From Oscillatoriales cyanobacterium (GTDB taxonomy: Bacteria > Cyanobacteriota > Cyanobacteriia > Cyanobacteriales > Microcoleaceae), in NCBI GenBank assembly GCA_004293365.1, contig RDYN01000147.1:1-48791 (forward strand): a DNA stretch of 48,791 bases, in the 5' to 3' direction. Every line of letters begins with the position of its first letter. Within the stretch, counting starts at the first letter, position 1. The position numbers and the translations under genes are program-made. Positions 1-7,848 of the stretch are shown one piece after another. The notes under the pieces are model-generated. The model made no database searches and was not told where the DNA came from. It saw nothing but the letters and a program-made list of their open reading frames with translations.

Positions 1-1
1 A

Positions 2-128
2 GGTTTGTAGTGAGGACTTTAGTCCTTCTTTGGAGCGGACTAAAGTCCGCACTACGAACCGATAAGTAAGGTTTGTAGTGAGGACTTTAGTCCTTCTTTA
101 GAGCGGACTAAAGTCCGCACTACGAACC
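2..128. repeat. Two palindromic GTAGTGAGGACT-type repeats
   Basis: Two nearly identical hairpin units (about 2-60 and 70-128) each begin GGTTTGTAGTGAGGACT and end with the inverted arm ending CACTACGAACC. The arms pair over more than 20 bases. The same family recurs near 5882, 6536, 13341, 32512 and 44788, so it is a dispersed, REP-like palindrome of this genome. Confidence 0.9.
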
Positions 129-184
129 AATCTGAAATATGTAAAACTGCGATCGCATTTATCCACTGTCACACACCATGAAAA

Positions 185-421
185 TTACCAAGTCGGATCG
201 ACATACAGATTAATTGTCACTTGCTTTTTCCCGGAAGGGATGCCGGAAATACAAGCACAAATCGTATCCCCGCCGTCAATTTCTACTTCGCAAGCGTGAC
301 AAGAACCCATCATACAACCAGTAGGAATAGAAACCCCTGCACGTTTGGCTACATCTAGCAAAAGCTCTCCCGCTTCTGCTTCGACTGTTACATTATCTGG
401 CAAAAAAACAATTTTTATCAT
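185..421 (-). CDS. Small [2Fe-2S] ferredoxin-like protein
   Basis: This 78-residue protein has a plant-type ferredoxin beta-grasp pattern with cluster cysteines C36, C41 and C44 (C-x4-C-x2-C) and a fourth at C55 or C57. The last spacing (10-12 residues) is much shorter than the roughly 29 of photosynthetic ferredoxin, which places it with the small 2Fe-2S binding proteins rather than PetF. It should carry electrons in the cytoplasm; the partner is unknown. A Shine-Dalgarno-like AAGGA lies just upstream of the ATG. It lies 227 bases downstream of cobQ on the same strand, but a hairpin repeat in between argues against tight co-transcription. Fold is confident, role is not. Confidence 0.8.
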   Translation of the reverse strand: MIKIVFLPDNVTVEAEAGELLLDVAKRAGVSIPTGCMMGSCHACEVEIDGGDTICACISGIPSGKKQVTINLYVDPTW

Positions 422-505
422 TTAATTTTTCCTTTTAATATAATACCATTTTTGTGAATTTCTGCTACAGAAAAATTGTTCGGTTTGTTTGCCTGAGCCA
501 TGTTT

Positions 506-571
506 GTAAGGTGCGTCGCTGTGAGATTTTTGGTACGCAAGTTAGGTATTTTTCAGGGCGACGCACCCTAG
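506..571. repeat. Dispersed GGTGCGTCGCT hairpin repeat, copy 1
   Basis: Arms AAGGTGCGTCGCT and AGGGCGACGCACC face each other around an unrelated middle. Further copies are at 5621-5681 and 9625-9689. All three lie in intergenic DNA. On its left the spacer 422-505 holds nothing else that I recognise. Confidence 0.75.
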
Positions 572-588
572 GAATTCCTCATGCCTTC

Positions 589-645
589 TATCTCTTACAT
601 CCGTTACATCCGTTAAATCCGCTACATAATCCGTTGCCGAACTTC
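589..645. repeat. GGATTTAACGGAT-type short repeat
   Basis: Read on the minus strand, this stretch contains AGTTCGGCAACGGAT, GTAGCGGATTTAACGGAT and further GGATGTAACGGAT units. Nearly the same words occur inside uvrC at about 46719-46754, and a diverged version sits at 4070-4110. It abuts the cobQ stop codon. Confidence 0.6.
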
Positions 646-648
646 TTT

Positions 649-2115
649 CTAACCTAAAATATGCTTGATATCCAAATGCTTTTCCACTGTATCCGCTAGA
701 GTTTCTAACAGAGTTTCTCGGTGTTCTCGGTAATTCGGAATACCTGTGGGTAAGGCGCGGAGTCCCCGCTGCTGCCGCAAGTGATTTAACCAAGCCCGCC
801 GCCAAGCTCCGTTGTCAAAGATGCCGTGCAGGTAGGTGCCCCAAACTGATTGAGAAGTGTTGACAATTCCTAAACTCGGATCGTCAAATAGCGGTTGAGT
901 CAAATCTGACTCTATCATTTGCGTTCTTCCTTGATGAATTTCGTAACCGGAAACGGGTAAACCCGGTTGAGGATAGTTAGATGTTACGATCCGCTGGCTG
1001 GCAATTTTGTTTGGTGCGATCGCAGTTTTCAACGGCAATAACCCCAACCCTTTAAACTCTCCCTTTTCTCCCTCAAGGCCTTCTCTATCGGTGATACTTT
1101 CTCCCAGCATCTGAAAGCCGCCGCAAACTCCCATGACTGTACCACCAGCTACTAAGTAATTTTTAATCGCTTCTGCCATACCTGTTTGGCGCAGCACCTG
1201 CAAATCTGCAATTGTAGTTTTAGAACCTGGTAAAATCACGGCGTCTGGATGGCCTAACTGCTCTTTGGGGCTGATGTATTTGACTGTGACGGTAGTTTCC
1301 GACTCCAGGGGGTCAAAGTCGGTAAAATTGGAAATTCGGGGCAGGCGGACGACAGAAATATTCAGGTCGGTTTGAGAATTGGGAGAACGCCGATCGAGCA
1401 AATCGAGGGAATCTTCCGAGGGAAACACTTCGTCTATCCAAGGAATCACCCCAACTACCGGGATGCCCGTCCTTTCTTCCAGCCAAGTCAGCCCCGGATC
1501 TAAGATCGATTTTTGACCTCGGAACTTGTTAATAATGAATCCTTTAATTAAAGCGCGTTCGTCGGGATCGAGCAATTCCAAAGTACCGATAATGTGAGCA
1601 AAAGCGCCACCGCGATCGATATCAACTACTAGCAAAGTCCGAGCATTCAAATGTTTTGCTACCCGCATATTTGTTAAATCGCGGTGTTTGAGATTGATTT
1701 CTGCGGGGCTGCCGGCTCCTTCGCACACAATCATGTCAAATTCTTGTCCGAGAAATTCTAAAGATTCCCGAATCACTTGCCAGCCGATATCGAAATACTG
1801 CTCGTAATATTGAGATGCTCGCACATTGCCGATCGCCCTGCCCTTGACAATCAACTGAGAAGTCATATCTCCTTGCGGCTTGAGCAAAATCGGATTCATT
1901 TCTACCCAAGGTGCGACGCCCGCAGCCCAAGCTTGCACTGCTTGAGCGTAGCCAATCTCTCCGCCGGCGGCTGTGACATAGGAATTCAAAGCCATATTCT
2001 GACCTTTAAACGGAGTTACCCGCCAGCCTCGCCGAGCAAAGATTCGACACAATGCTGCAACCAGTAAAGATTTTCCTGCGTGAGATGTTGTTCCCACTAC
2101 CATAATTGCTTTCAT
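649..2115 (-). CDS. cobQ: Cobyric acid synthase CobQ
   Basis: CobQ amidates adenosylcobyrinic a,c-diamide at side chains b, d, e and g using glutamine and ATP, in cobalamin or pseudocobalamin synthesis. The N-terminal P-loop-like domain shows GTTSHAGKS and EGAGSPAEINL; the C-terminal class I glutamine amidotransferase domain shows the nucleophile region GVCGGFQMLG and the histidine region YLHGIFD. From the ATG at 2115 the protein has 488 residues, normal for the family. A longer frame reaches 2196, but its extra 27 residues are translated from the heptamer repeat at 2142-2182, so I reject that start. No B12 riboswitch is visible upstream. Function is very secure. Confidence 0.95.
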   Translation of the reverse strand: MKAIMVVGTTSHAGKSLLVAALCRIFARRGWRVTPFKGQNMALNSYVTAAGGEIGYAQAVQAWAAGVAPWVEMNPILLKPQGDMTSQLIVKGRAIGNVRASQYYEQYFDIGWQVIRESLEFLGQEFDMIVCEGAGSPAEINLKHRDLTNMRVAKHLNARTLLVVDIDRGGAFAHIIGTLELLDPDERALIKGFIINKFRGQKSILDPGLTWLEERTGIPVVGVIPWIDEVFPSEDSLDLLDRRSPNSQTDLNISVVRLPRISNFTDFDPLESETTVTVKYISPKEQLGHPDAVILPGSKTTIADLQVLRQTGMAEAIKNYLVAGGTVMGVCGGFQMLGESITDREGLEGEKGEFKGLGLLPLKTAIAPNKIASQRIVTSNYPQPGLPVSGYEIHQGRTQMIESDLTQPLFDDPSLGIVNTSQSVWGTYLHGIFDNGAWRRAWLNHLRQQRGLRALPTGIPNYREHRETLLETLADTVEKHLDIKHILG

Positions 2116-2141
2116 AATATTAAAGAAGGAAGAATGTAAAA

Positions 2142-2252
2142 ACAGTTGACAGTTGACAGTTGACAGTTGACAGTTGACAGTTGCAACAAGGAACAAGGAA
2201 CAAGGAAAAATTTAAAAGGAGTAAGGAATAAGGAACAAGGAAAAATTTAAAA
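2142..2252. repeat. Heptameric short tandem repeats
   Basis: Six copies of the heptamer ACAGTTG run from about 2142 to 2182, followed by AACAAGG-type heptamers and AAAATTTAAA words to about 2252. This is the short tandem repeat (STRR) class known in filamentous cyanobacteria. The rest of the spacer up to 2440 holds no gene that I can support. Confidence 0.85.
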
Positions 2253-2440
2253 TTTAGGATTTATAGCTGACAAAATGCCACCAAAGAAACGGTTTTTTTA
2301 CTGGAGATGCGGGTGACAACGAATTGGTTTTGAGGGAAAACCCGGTTTTTCGCCACCCGCGCCTAAGTTCTAAAAAGAAGATGGAAGAAGGTAGAAGACA
2401 GAATTAAAAATTTTGTGGTTTCTACCTTTTGCTTTTTGCC

Positions 2441-3943
2441 TCAAGATGATGGCTTATCTTCGCCGGATACATTCTCAGACTTGGATTCAGTGGCTGGTTT
2501 TGCAGGTTCAACTAAATCCGGTTGCGCTCCGTCAGAAGAGGGTTGTTCTTCTGTGGATTCGATCGAGATCGCGGATACTGAAATTGTTTCTACCTGCACG
2601 CTCAACCCTGGTTCTCCGGGTACTTCTATCTCTACAGGCTCTGCTATTTCCACCACAGTCATTTCTATGGATACAGGATGGGCTGCTTCTGGTTCGGATT
2701 TATCAACATCCGGCGGTGTTGTCTCAGTCTCAGCGGACGATCGCTCTTCGATCGAATTTTCCCCTATTTTGGCAGAACTCGCGGTTTGAGCAGCTATCAA
2801 CTCGGCCATTGCTTCAACATCGGTGGGAAACGGCACTGCTTGGCTGGTTTCAGCAGCAGTGTTGCTGGTTTCGGCTGCCACTTCGCCCGCAGCCTCGGCT
2901 AATTCCGATTCGAGAATCCGATCGATATCCGGTGCCGGAATTGTCGTTACCTTAGATTCAGGAGATTCAGGTGCGATCGACTCCTGAGCCACTTTCGGCC
3001 TTGTCACCGGAGTATTGGCATCAGGCTTGTTTTTAGCCGCACCCCGTCCCAGCATACCGCCGAGACTATTTTTGAGATTGCCGAACAGACTTCCGAAACC
3101 GCCTGATTTTTTAGCTGTTTTGGCAGGAGTTGGGTTTGCCGTTGGGGCTGCGGTTGCTGTCGCCGTTGGGGCTGCCGAACTAGCATCAGACTGGGACTCT
3201 TGAGCTCTCGCCCTCCACATCCGATCAAAATCATCATCATCTTCAGCCTGCTTTTTAGCTTCTGGCTGAGCCTCTGCTGGCTCCACAGTTGCTGGGGCCG
3301 CAATTTCTGAAAATTCTAGAGTTGGGGGCAAAGGAGTGAAGTTGCTGGCTAATTCTGCTGGGGCTGGTGAAGTCTCAGCAGCAGGACTTTCAACCGAAAA
3401 CACGGGTATTTCTGTAATTGCGGGTGCGCTCTTGTCGGGAGTGTTTAAGTCAGGAGCGATCGCACTTTCGGCAATAATTTCCGCGATTGGCTTAGTCGCC
3501 GGTTGTGCTTCTACCTTGGCCTGGCCCTGATTGACAGGTGCTGGAACAGCATCAGCTTTCGGTTTGGGCGATCGAACAAACTTCGGTTTTTTGGCTGCCG
3601 GCTGAGGTTTCTTACCAAACAAACCTGATAAAGGCGCGCCCACCGCCCCCGCCAAATTCGCCGCCTGAGGAATCGGCGTTTGCTGAGCCAGCGGAGTCAC
3701 CAGCCTGCGTAAAGTCAGAGTTTCCCAAGCAAACCAGCCTAGGAGAGCCACACCCGCCATTTGACCAAGCAGGAGAGCACCAGTAATTCGCCCCGCACAA
3801 GTCCATAAAATTAACGCATAAAAAAGTCCTACCCCGCTCCAGGTAAAATCACTTTTCCGGTGAACCTCTGGAAAAAAGAAGGCCGCCATGTAAATACTAA
3901 AGCTGCCCAGACCGACCGCCAACGCCAGAATGTATGCAAGCAT
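2441..3943 (-). CDS. Ycf66 family membrane protein with long disordered tail
   Basis: The first ~90 of 500 residues match the Ycf66 family: a hydrophobic N-terminal segment, a charged loop (FFPEVHRKSDF), and two further hydrophobic helices. Ycf66 is known from plastids and cyanobacteria and has no established biochemical role. The remaining ~400 residues are rich in Ala, Pro, Glu and Ser with repeated PAxxE and TSxA texture and no fold signature; they are probably disordered and on the cytoplasmic side. The tail is far longer than in plastid Ycf66. The start is the ATG at 3943. Family assignment is good; function is unknown. Confidence 0.8.
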   Translation of the reverse strand: MLAYILALAVGLGSFSIYMAAFFFPEVHRKSDFTWSGVGLFYALILWTCAGRITGALLLGQMAGVALLGWFAWETLTLRRLVTPLAQQTPIPQAANLAGAVGAPLSGLFGKKPQPAAKKPKFVRSPKPKADAVPAPVNQGQAKVEAQPATKPIAEIIAESAIAPDLNTPDKSAPAITEIPVFSVESPAAETSPAPAELASNFTPLPPTLEFSEIAAPATVEPAEAQPEAKKQAEDDDDFDRMWRARAQESQSDASSAAPTATATAAPTANPTPAKTAKKSGGFGSLFGNLKNSLGGMLGRGAAKNKPDANTPVTRPKVAQESIAPESPESKVTTIPAPDIDRILESELAEAAGEVAAETSNTAAETSQAVPFPTDVEAMAELIAAQTASSAKIGENSIEERSSAETETTPPDVDKSEPEAAHPVSIEMTVVEIAEPVEIEVPGEPGLSVQVETISVSAISIESTEEQPSSDGAQPDLVEPAKPATESKSENVSGEDKPSS

Positions 3944-4315
3944 CTTGTCGGTACCTCCGCTGTGTCAAATAACTTCTACGCGCTAATTCTACCTTTCTGA
4001 GACACTCAACGGCTTCTTTCTCAAGGACAATTCCGGATTTGGAAGGAACTTTGGCAAAGGAGTTTGTACCGGATGTAACGGATTTAAAGGATTTAACGGG
4101 TGGATGTTGGCGGTACAAGTCAAGCGTAAAGATTTTCCCGACTCCGACATTCTCCCCACTCACCCTCTCACCCCCTCACGCTCTCACCCTTTCTTGAGTC
4201 GTGATATTTGTCACTTAACTATGCTGGTACGATCGCACTTGCCGTAGAGGATATTCTGTATGGTGTAGGTGTAAGAGAAGTTATGGCCTAGGGCCTATGT
4301 ATTGGAGACAGTGCC
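3944..4315. other. Intergenic region with no supported gene
   Basis: The spacer upstream of the ycf66-like gene contains a diverged GGATTTAACGG repeat (about 4070-4110) and a pyrimidine-rich stretch of CACCCTCTCACC words (4150-4190). An open frame on the minus strand here lacks family likeness and overlaps these repeats, so I do not call it. Confidence 0.5.
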
Positions 4316-4498
4316 ATGTTTGAAAAACTGTTATTAGCAGCGAGCTTAACCTTTTTAGTTCACATCTTTGCCGGAGTCGGCACTTCCCCGAAATTACCGG
4401 TAAATTTCGTATTGCGATCGAGCGATCGTCCGACTCAAACCCAGAAACTGCCCCTGGTTACAGTACCTGCGAGCTTCAAATCAAACGTCGAATCCTAA
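4316..4498 (+). CDS. Small hypothetical protein with N-terminal hydrophobic segment
   Basis: This encodes a 60-residue protein. Residues 5-23 form a hydrophobic stretch that could be a signal peptide or single membrane anchor, followed by a basic, Pro- and Thr-rich tail. A GGAG ribosome binding site lies 7 bases before the ATG, which is the main reason to believe it is translated. I do not recognise a family. It stands alone between repeat-filled spacers, so a chance frame remains possible. Confidence 0.4.
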   Translation: MFEKLLLAASLTFLVHIFAGVGTSPKLPVNFVLRSSDRPTQTQKLPLVTVPASFKSNVES

Positions 4499-4946
4499 CG
4501 ATCCGTGCCAGATCCTAGGTGCAAGCGGGATTTATCGCAAGGCAAAGCCTGTCTAAAGTTTTTTTTCAAGCTGTTCTCTTTTCTATTTGACTCTTCACAA
4601 CTCATCACTTCGATCCTTCGGACTTCAGTCCTCATTAAGACCGGCCAACAATAACGGAAGTGCTTGCTACAAACCCTAAATGAATAATCAGTAGCAGCTC
4701 CGATATTAATTGCCATAAAATACTCAACAAATCTCAACATCAACTTGTGCAGTTAAAAAAAATCCAACCTTAAAAAAAATCTGTAATTCCGAGTCAAGCA
4801 TCAAAATAGATATACGATCGCGCTCGGGTTAATTTTTTTGTCATTGCGCTACCAGAAAGCAATTGCACTATCTGTGTTGGACAGTGTTTTGCTTCCGGGA
4901 CTATCCGATAGGAAGCGTATTGATATATAATCGCCAGATGAAGCTC

Positions 4947-5074
4947 AAAGCGGAGGGAGCATCTCAGGGGAGCATTTACAGTGCTGTCGTTCCGCTCAAA
5001 AAAGGTTCGTAGTACGGACTTCAGTCCGCTCTTAAAAAAATGCTTATTGCAAAACTGAGATGCTCCCAAAGCGG
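4947..5074. mobile_element. MITE-like element copy 1 with flanking direct repeat
   Basis: The element (4955-5067) starts GGGAGCATCTCAG and ends CTGAGATGCTCCC, a terminal inverted repeat. The 7-mer AAAGCGG flanks it directly on both sides (4947-4953 and 5068-5074), as expected for a target-site duplication. The ~113-base interior carries a GGTTCGTAGTACGGAC hairpin arm and has no gene. Related copies are at 5694 and 9354. The remaining spacer from 4499 to 4946 is A+T-rich with no supported gene. Confidence 0.75.
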
Positions 5075-5110
5075 CTCACGACATAGACTGTTAAATCAAG
5101 GAAACTGAAA

Positions 5111-5548
5111 ATGGGACTTAGCGATATTCTTTTGAATGAAAACAACAGAGACAATTTTGTTGATGACTGTGTAAAGTTGATAGACAAACAAGTTGCAGCA
5201 GCGCCGGGATTGGGCGGGCTGGCTCTGAAAGCCGCCTACTCTACCGTTAAGGGGATACGGGCCGACTATTGCGCCCAAGTCGTCGATCAACTTTTGCCCG
5301 AAATCTCGATCGCACTCGATCCCATGTGGACTGAAGCCGTAAACAACGGTAGCCCAGTCGCATATCTGACTGAAAGAAAAGGTCAAGTAGCAGATCAATT
5401 GCTCCAAATCAGTGACAAAAAAGCCGAAAACAGCACAAGAGCAGTTGTTAAAGGCGCCTATGCCAAACTCCGCCCCTCAGCTAAGAGTTACGTAGAAAAC
5501 GGCATACCAGATTTAGCCGAAATTATTAATAAACATACCGCGAGCTGA
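5111..5548 (+). CDS. DUF6918-like hypothetical protein
   Basis: The 145-residue soluble protein is predicted to be almost all helical, with no signal peptide or membrane segment. The pattern of an N-terminal LSDILL segment, the LGGLALKAAY region, the VxQLLPEIxxAL stretch and a C-terminal LRPSAKxYVExxIPxL segment resembles the DUF6918 family found in actinobacteria and cyanobacteria; I recall this family by pattern only. No function is known to me. The ATG is preceded by AAGGAAACTGAAA, an acceptable ribosome binding site. It stands alone between repeats. Confidence 0.65.
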   Translation: MGLSDILLNENNRDNFVDDCVKLIDKQVAAAPGLGGLALKAAYSTVKGIRADYCAQVVDQLLPEISIALDPMWTEAVNNGSPVAYLTERKGQVADQLLQISDKKAENSTRAVVKGAYAKLRPSAKSYVENGIPDLAEIINKHTAS

Positions 5549-5620
5549 TGTTGAATAGGTGGGGATTTCCCGCCAATTGAATAAATCTACTCGTTACCAG
5601 CAATTCCTGGTAAAACAGCC

Positions 5621-5681
5621 GTAAGGTGCGTCGCTGTGAAAAATCCCTAAAAAAATATCAACAATCTCATAGCGACGCACC
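5621..5681. repeat. Dispersed GGTGCGTCGCT hairpin repeat, copy 2
   Basis: This copy has arms GTAAGGTGCGTCGCT and AGCGACGCACC with an unrelated A-rich middle. It is the same family as 506-571 and 9625-9689. Confidence 0.75.
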
Positions 5682-5693
5682 AAACAAACAGCG

Positions 5694-5793
5694 GGGAGCA
5701 TCTCAGTTTTGCATTTACAGTGCTATCCCGCTTCAAAAAAGGTTCGTAGTACGTCAAGAGTGTCCGCTCTTTTAAAAATGCTTATTACAAAAC
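5694..5793. mobile_element. MITE-like element copy 2, right end lost
   Basis: It begins GGGAGCATCTCAGTTTTG and follows the same interior as the copies at 4955 and 9354, but stops at CAAAAC. The right terminal inverted repeat is replaced by unrelated sequence. It is therefore a decayed or truncated copy. Confidence 0.65.
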
Positions 5794-5881
5794 ACTTATT
5801 TAAAGCATTACTTTTGGAAACTAATATTAATTTCTCCTATCCTGTCCGAGCGATTAACCGCAGTAATATTCGTTAAAATTA

Positions 5882-5940
5882 GTTCGTAGTGCGGAATTCA
5901 TTCCGCTTTCCGGCTGCGGAATGAATTCCGCACTACGAAC
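5882..5940. repeat. Perfect 25-base-pair inverted repeat
   Basis: A 25-base arm starting GTTCGTAGTGCGGAATTC (5882-5906) pairs without mismatch with 5916-5940 around a 9-base loop. It is a variant of the GTTCGTAGTG palindrome family. The rest of the spacer 5794-6047 has no gene that I can support. Confidence 0.9.
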
Positions 5941-6047
5941 CGTTGTTGTTATAGTAATTGATAGGACATGAGATCGTGCGCCTCAGCACAGTAATTTTTG
6001 ATTCACCAAATCATCAAAACTGACGCACCTTAGCATCTTAAATTGTC

Positions 6048-7547
6048 TTATCCATTGCCAATTACCCATTGATTCGCAGCCAATATTTTCCAAATAGCGT
6101 CTCCGGTAATTCCCAACCCCAACAACATTACCAACACCGCGCTCATTGCAGGCATAAATTTGACGGCTCCCATATGTTTCGGTAGTTTATTAAAATGTTG
6201 TTTCGCATAAACTAAGATTAAGCCGATCGCACTCAGCACCACAGCCAATCCCAAACTAAAGGCTACCACCAGCGTCATCCCCAAACCAACATTACCCAAA
6301 GCTGACGCGCTCAACAGCATCACCAAAGCGGAAGGACAAGGCAACAATCCCCCCGAAATCCCCAACAACAATAAGCTTTTCCAAGTAATCGGAGAACCGT
6401 CAGATCCGGGTGGCAAATGCGAGTGAAGACGGCCGTCTCCGTGATGGTGGTAGTGATGAGATATATCTGGTTTTACAGGTTTAAATTCTCTTTCCCAAGT
6501 TCCCCTACTCAAAAGATTTACTGGTTCCTCCAGGTTCGTAGTAAGGACTTTAGTCCTTGGGTTTTTGCGGACTAAAGTCCTCACTACGAACTTGGTTTTT
6601 TCGATGAGGTGATTTAAATTGATCTTGGTGCGGACTGAAGTCCTCACTACGAACCTGGTTTTGATTCTTTCTGAAAGTAATTTGATGCCGATGATTGCTA
6701 CTAATAAGCCTGAGATTAAATTCAGCCAAGGATCTAATTTTTCTGGCTCGATTATGTTAGAAGCAAAAAGGGTAATTGAGCCGACAGCAAACACGCCCGC
6801 AGTGTGAGTAATTGTGGTTGTTGCTGCTAGAAATAAAGCGTGTACTGGAGTCGCCCGCGAACCTACTAAATAAGCGCCGACTATGGTTTTTCCGTGTCCG
6901 GGGGACATCGCGTGCACGCATCCCCAAGCAAATGCTCCGACTACTGCTAGCACCCAACTCCAACCTGACTCCCAGATTGATTCTTTTCCTGCTAACAAAA
7001 ATTCTCGGTTTTGTGGCGTAAATACAACGCTTTTGATAGCACCGGCTTGTACAATCGTAGCTTGACAGCTAGCTGTCGGAACTCCGGGCAAAAATAGATT
7101 GTAGTTAATCCGCAATTTGTTGTTTTTTGAAATCACGTTAGATGCGTGCCACGTGTAGTTTAAGATTAAGCTGCTATGGGTATTGGGCTGCTGGATTAAG
7201 CTGGCAGTTTTAGCTGCTATTTCTAGCGGTGTTACTGCTACTGAGCCTTGAATATTGCTGCTGTTGGTGATGCGAATTTGTTGGCTGAAAAACTTTTCTA
7301 GTTCGGTTTTATGATTCCTGACCTCTGCCAGTTGTAACTGTCCGTCTCGATTGTCATCGGCGAATTTTGTTAAGCCTGTGGGGAAAGTTAATGTTATTTC
7401 GGTTTGCGAGTCGCTGACGATGATTTCGGCCACTGATAAGTCTGACCAGTGCGAGTAAACTGGTCGGGTTGAGGTCGTTAAAAATAGTAAAATTGTGAGT
7501 AAATAAAGTATGAAAGATTTGGAAAATCTGCTCAATGTTTTTTTCAT
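6048..7547 (-). CDS. NicO-type nickel/cobalt transporter with N-terminal extracytoplasmic domain
   Basis: This membrane protein probably exports or imports Ni2+ or Co2+. Residues 1-33 are a signal peptide or first helix, and ~34-190 form an extracytoplasmic domain of the DUF1007 kind. The transporter then shows the NicO/RcnA signature HAMSPGHGK, several membrane helices, a His-rich loop (HHYHHHGDGRLHSH) and GGLLPCPSA. The ATG at 7547 has a good AGAGG site upstream (499 residues); a longer frame to 7685 is translated repeat. About 45 residues between the membrane segments (coding bases ~6525-6665) are translated palindromic repeat, with FVVRT occurring twice. Metal choice cannot be told from sequence. 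Confidence 0.85.
   Translation of the reverse strand: MKKTLSRFSKSFILYLLTILLFLTTSTRPVYSHWSDLSVAEIIVSDSQTEITLTFPTGLTKFADDNRDGQLQLAEVRNHKTELEKFFSQQIRITNSSNIQGSVAVTPLEIAAKTASLIQQPNTHSSLILNYTWHASNVISKNNKLRINYNLFLPGVPTASCQATIVQAGAIKSVVFTPQNREFLLAGKESIWESGWSWVLAVVGAFAWGCVHAMSPGHGKTIVGAYLVGSRATPVHALFLAATTTITHTAGVFAVGSITLFASNIIEPEKLDPWLNLISGLLVAIIGIKLLSERIKTRFVVRTSVRTKINLNHLIEKTKFVVRTLVRKNPRTKVLTTNLEEPVNLLSRGTWEREFKPVKPDISHHYHHHGDGRLHSHLPPGSDGSPITWKSLLLLGISGGLLPCPSALVMLLSASALGNVGLGMTLVVAFSLGLAVVLSAIGLILVYAKQHFNKLPKHMGAVKFMPAMSAVLVMLLGLGITGDAIWKILAANQWVIGNG
6527..6662. repeat. GTAGTRAGGAC palindromic repeats inside a coding sequence
   Basis: One full hairpin (GTTCGTAGTAAGGACTTTAG at about 6535 and its inverted arm ending CACTACGAAC near 6592) plus a half unit ending at ~6657 lie in frame within the NicO-type transporter gene. 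There are no stop codons and the frame is kept on both sides. Confidence 0.85.
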
Positions 7548-7597
7548 AATTACCTCTTTTTGGGGTTGTTTATTTGGATAATTATTGGGTATTATTG

Positions 7598-7793
7598 GTG
7601 AGTCCGACAGGGATTTTTCGAGGAGTCCGACAGGGATTTTTCGAGGAGTCCGACAGTCCGACAGGGGTTTAAACCCCTGTCTCATAGCGAAAGTCGGTTG
7701 AAACCGACTGCAAGATTTTCTACTTTTTATTGAAATTCTTTGAGTCCTCTTTCAGAGGACTTAAGCTTTGAGCCAGGGGTTTAAACCCCTGGC
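7598..7793. repeat. Cluster of tandem repeats and perfect hairpins
   Basis: About 2.5 copies of a 23-base unit (GAGTCCGACAGGGATTTTTC) run from ~7600 to 7660. Four palindromes follow: ACAGGGGTTTAAACCCCTGT at 7661-7680, AGTCGGTT/AACCGACT at 7692-7709, AGTCCTCT/AGAGGACT at 7743-7761, and a 22-base perfect palindrome with the same core at 7772-7793. It fills the spacer between the TPR gene and the transporter gene. Confidence 0.85.
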
Positions 7794-7848
7794 GGACTCG
7801 GGGACTGACGAACTAGGCCGAATGGGGGAGTAGCAGCTAAATCCTTGC

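Noticed and set aside
454..657. Small gene on the plus strand
   Set aside because: Runs through a hairpin repeat and the GGATTTAACGG repeat, giving a repetitive HPLHPLNPLHNPL peptide; no family likeness.
2116..2196. N-terminal extension of CobQ
   Set aside because: The extra residues are translated heptamer repeat; the family N-terminus begins at the ATG at 2115.
2116..2440. B12 riboswitch upstream of cobQ
   Set aside because: Only repeats are seen; none of the conserved B12-box sequence.
3897..4163. Minus-strand small gene before ycf66
   Set aside because: Overlaps the start of the Ycf66 gene and a repeat; no conserved sequence.
7548..7685. N-terminal extension of the NicO-type transporter
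   Set aside because: The added residues come from a 23-base tandem repeat, and the ATG at 7547 has a good ribosome binding site and signal peptide.
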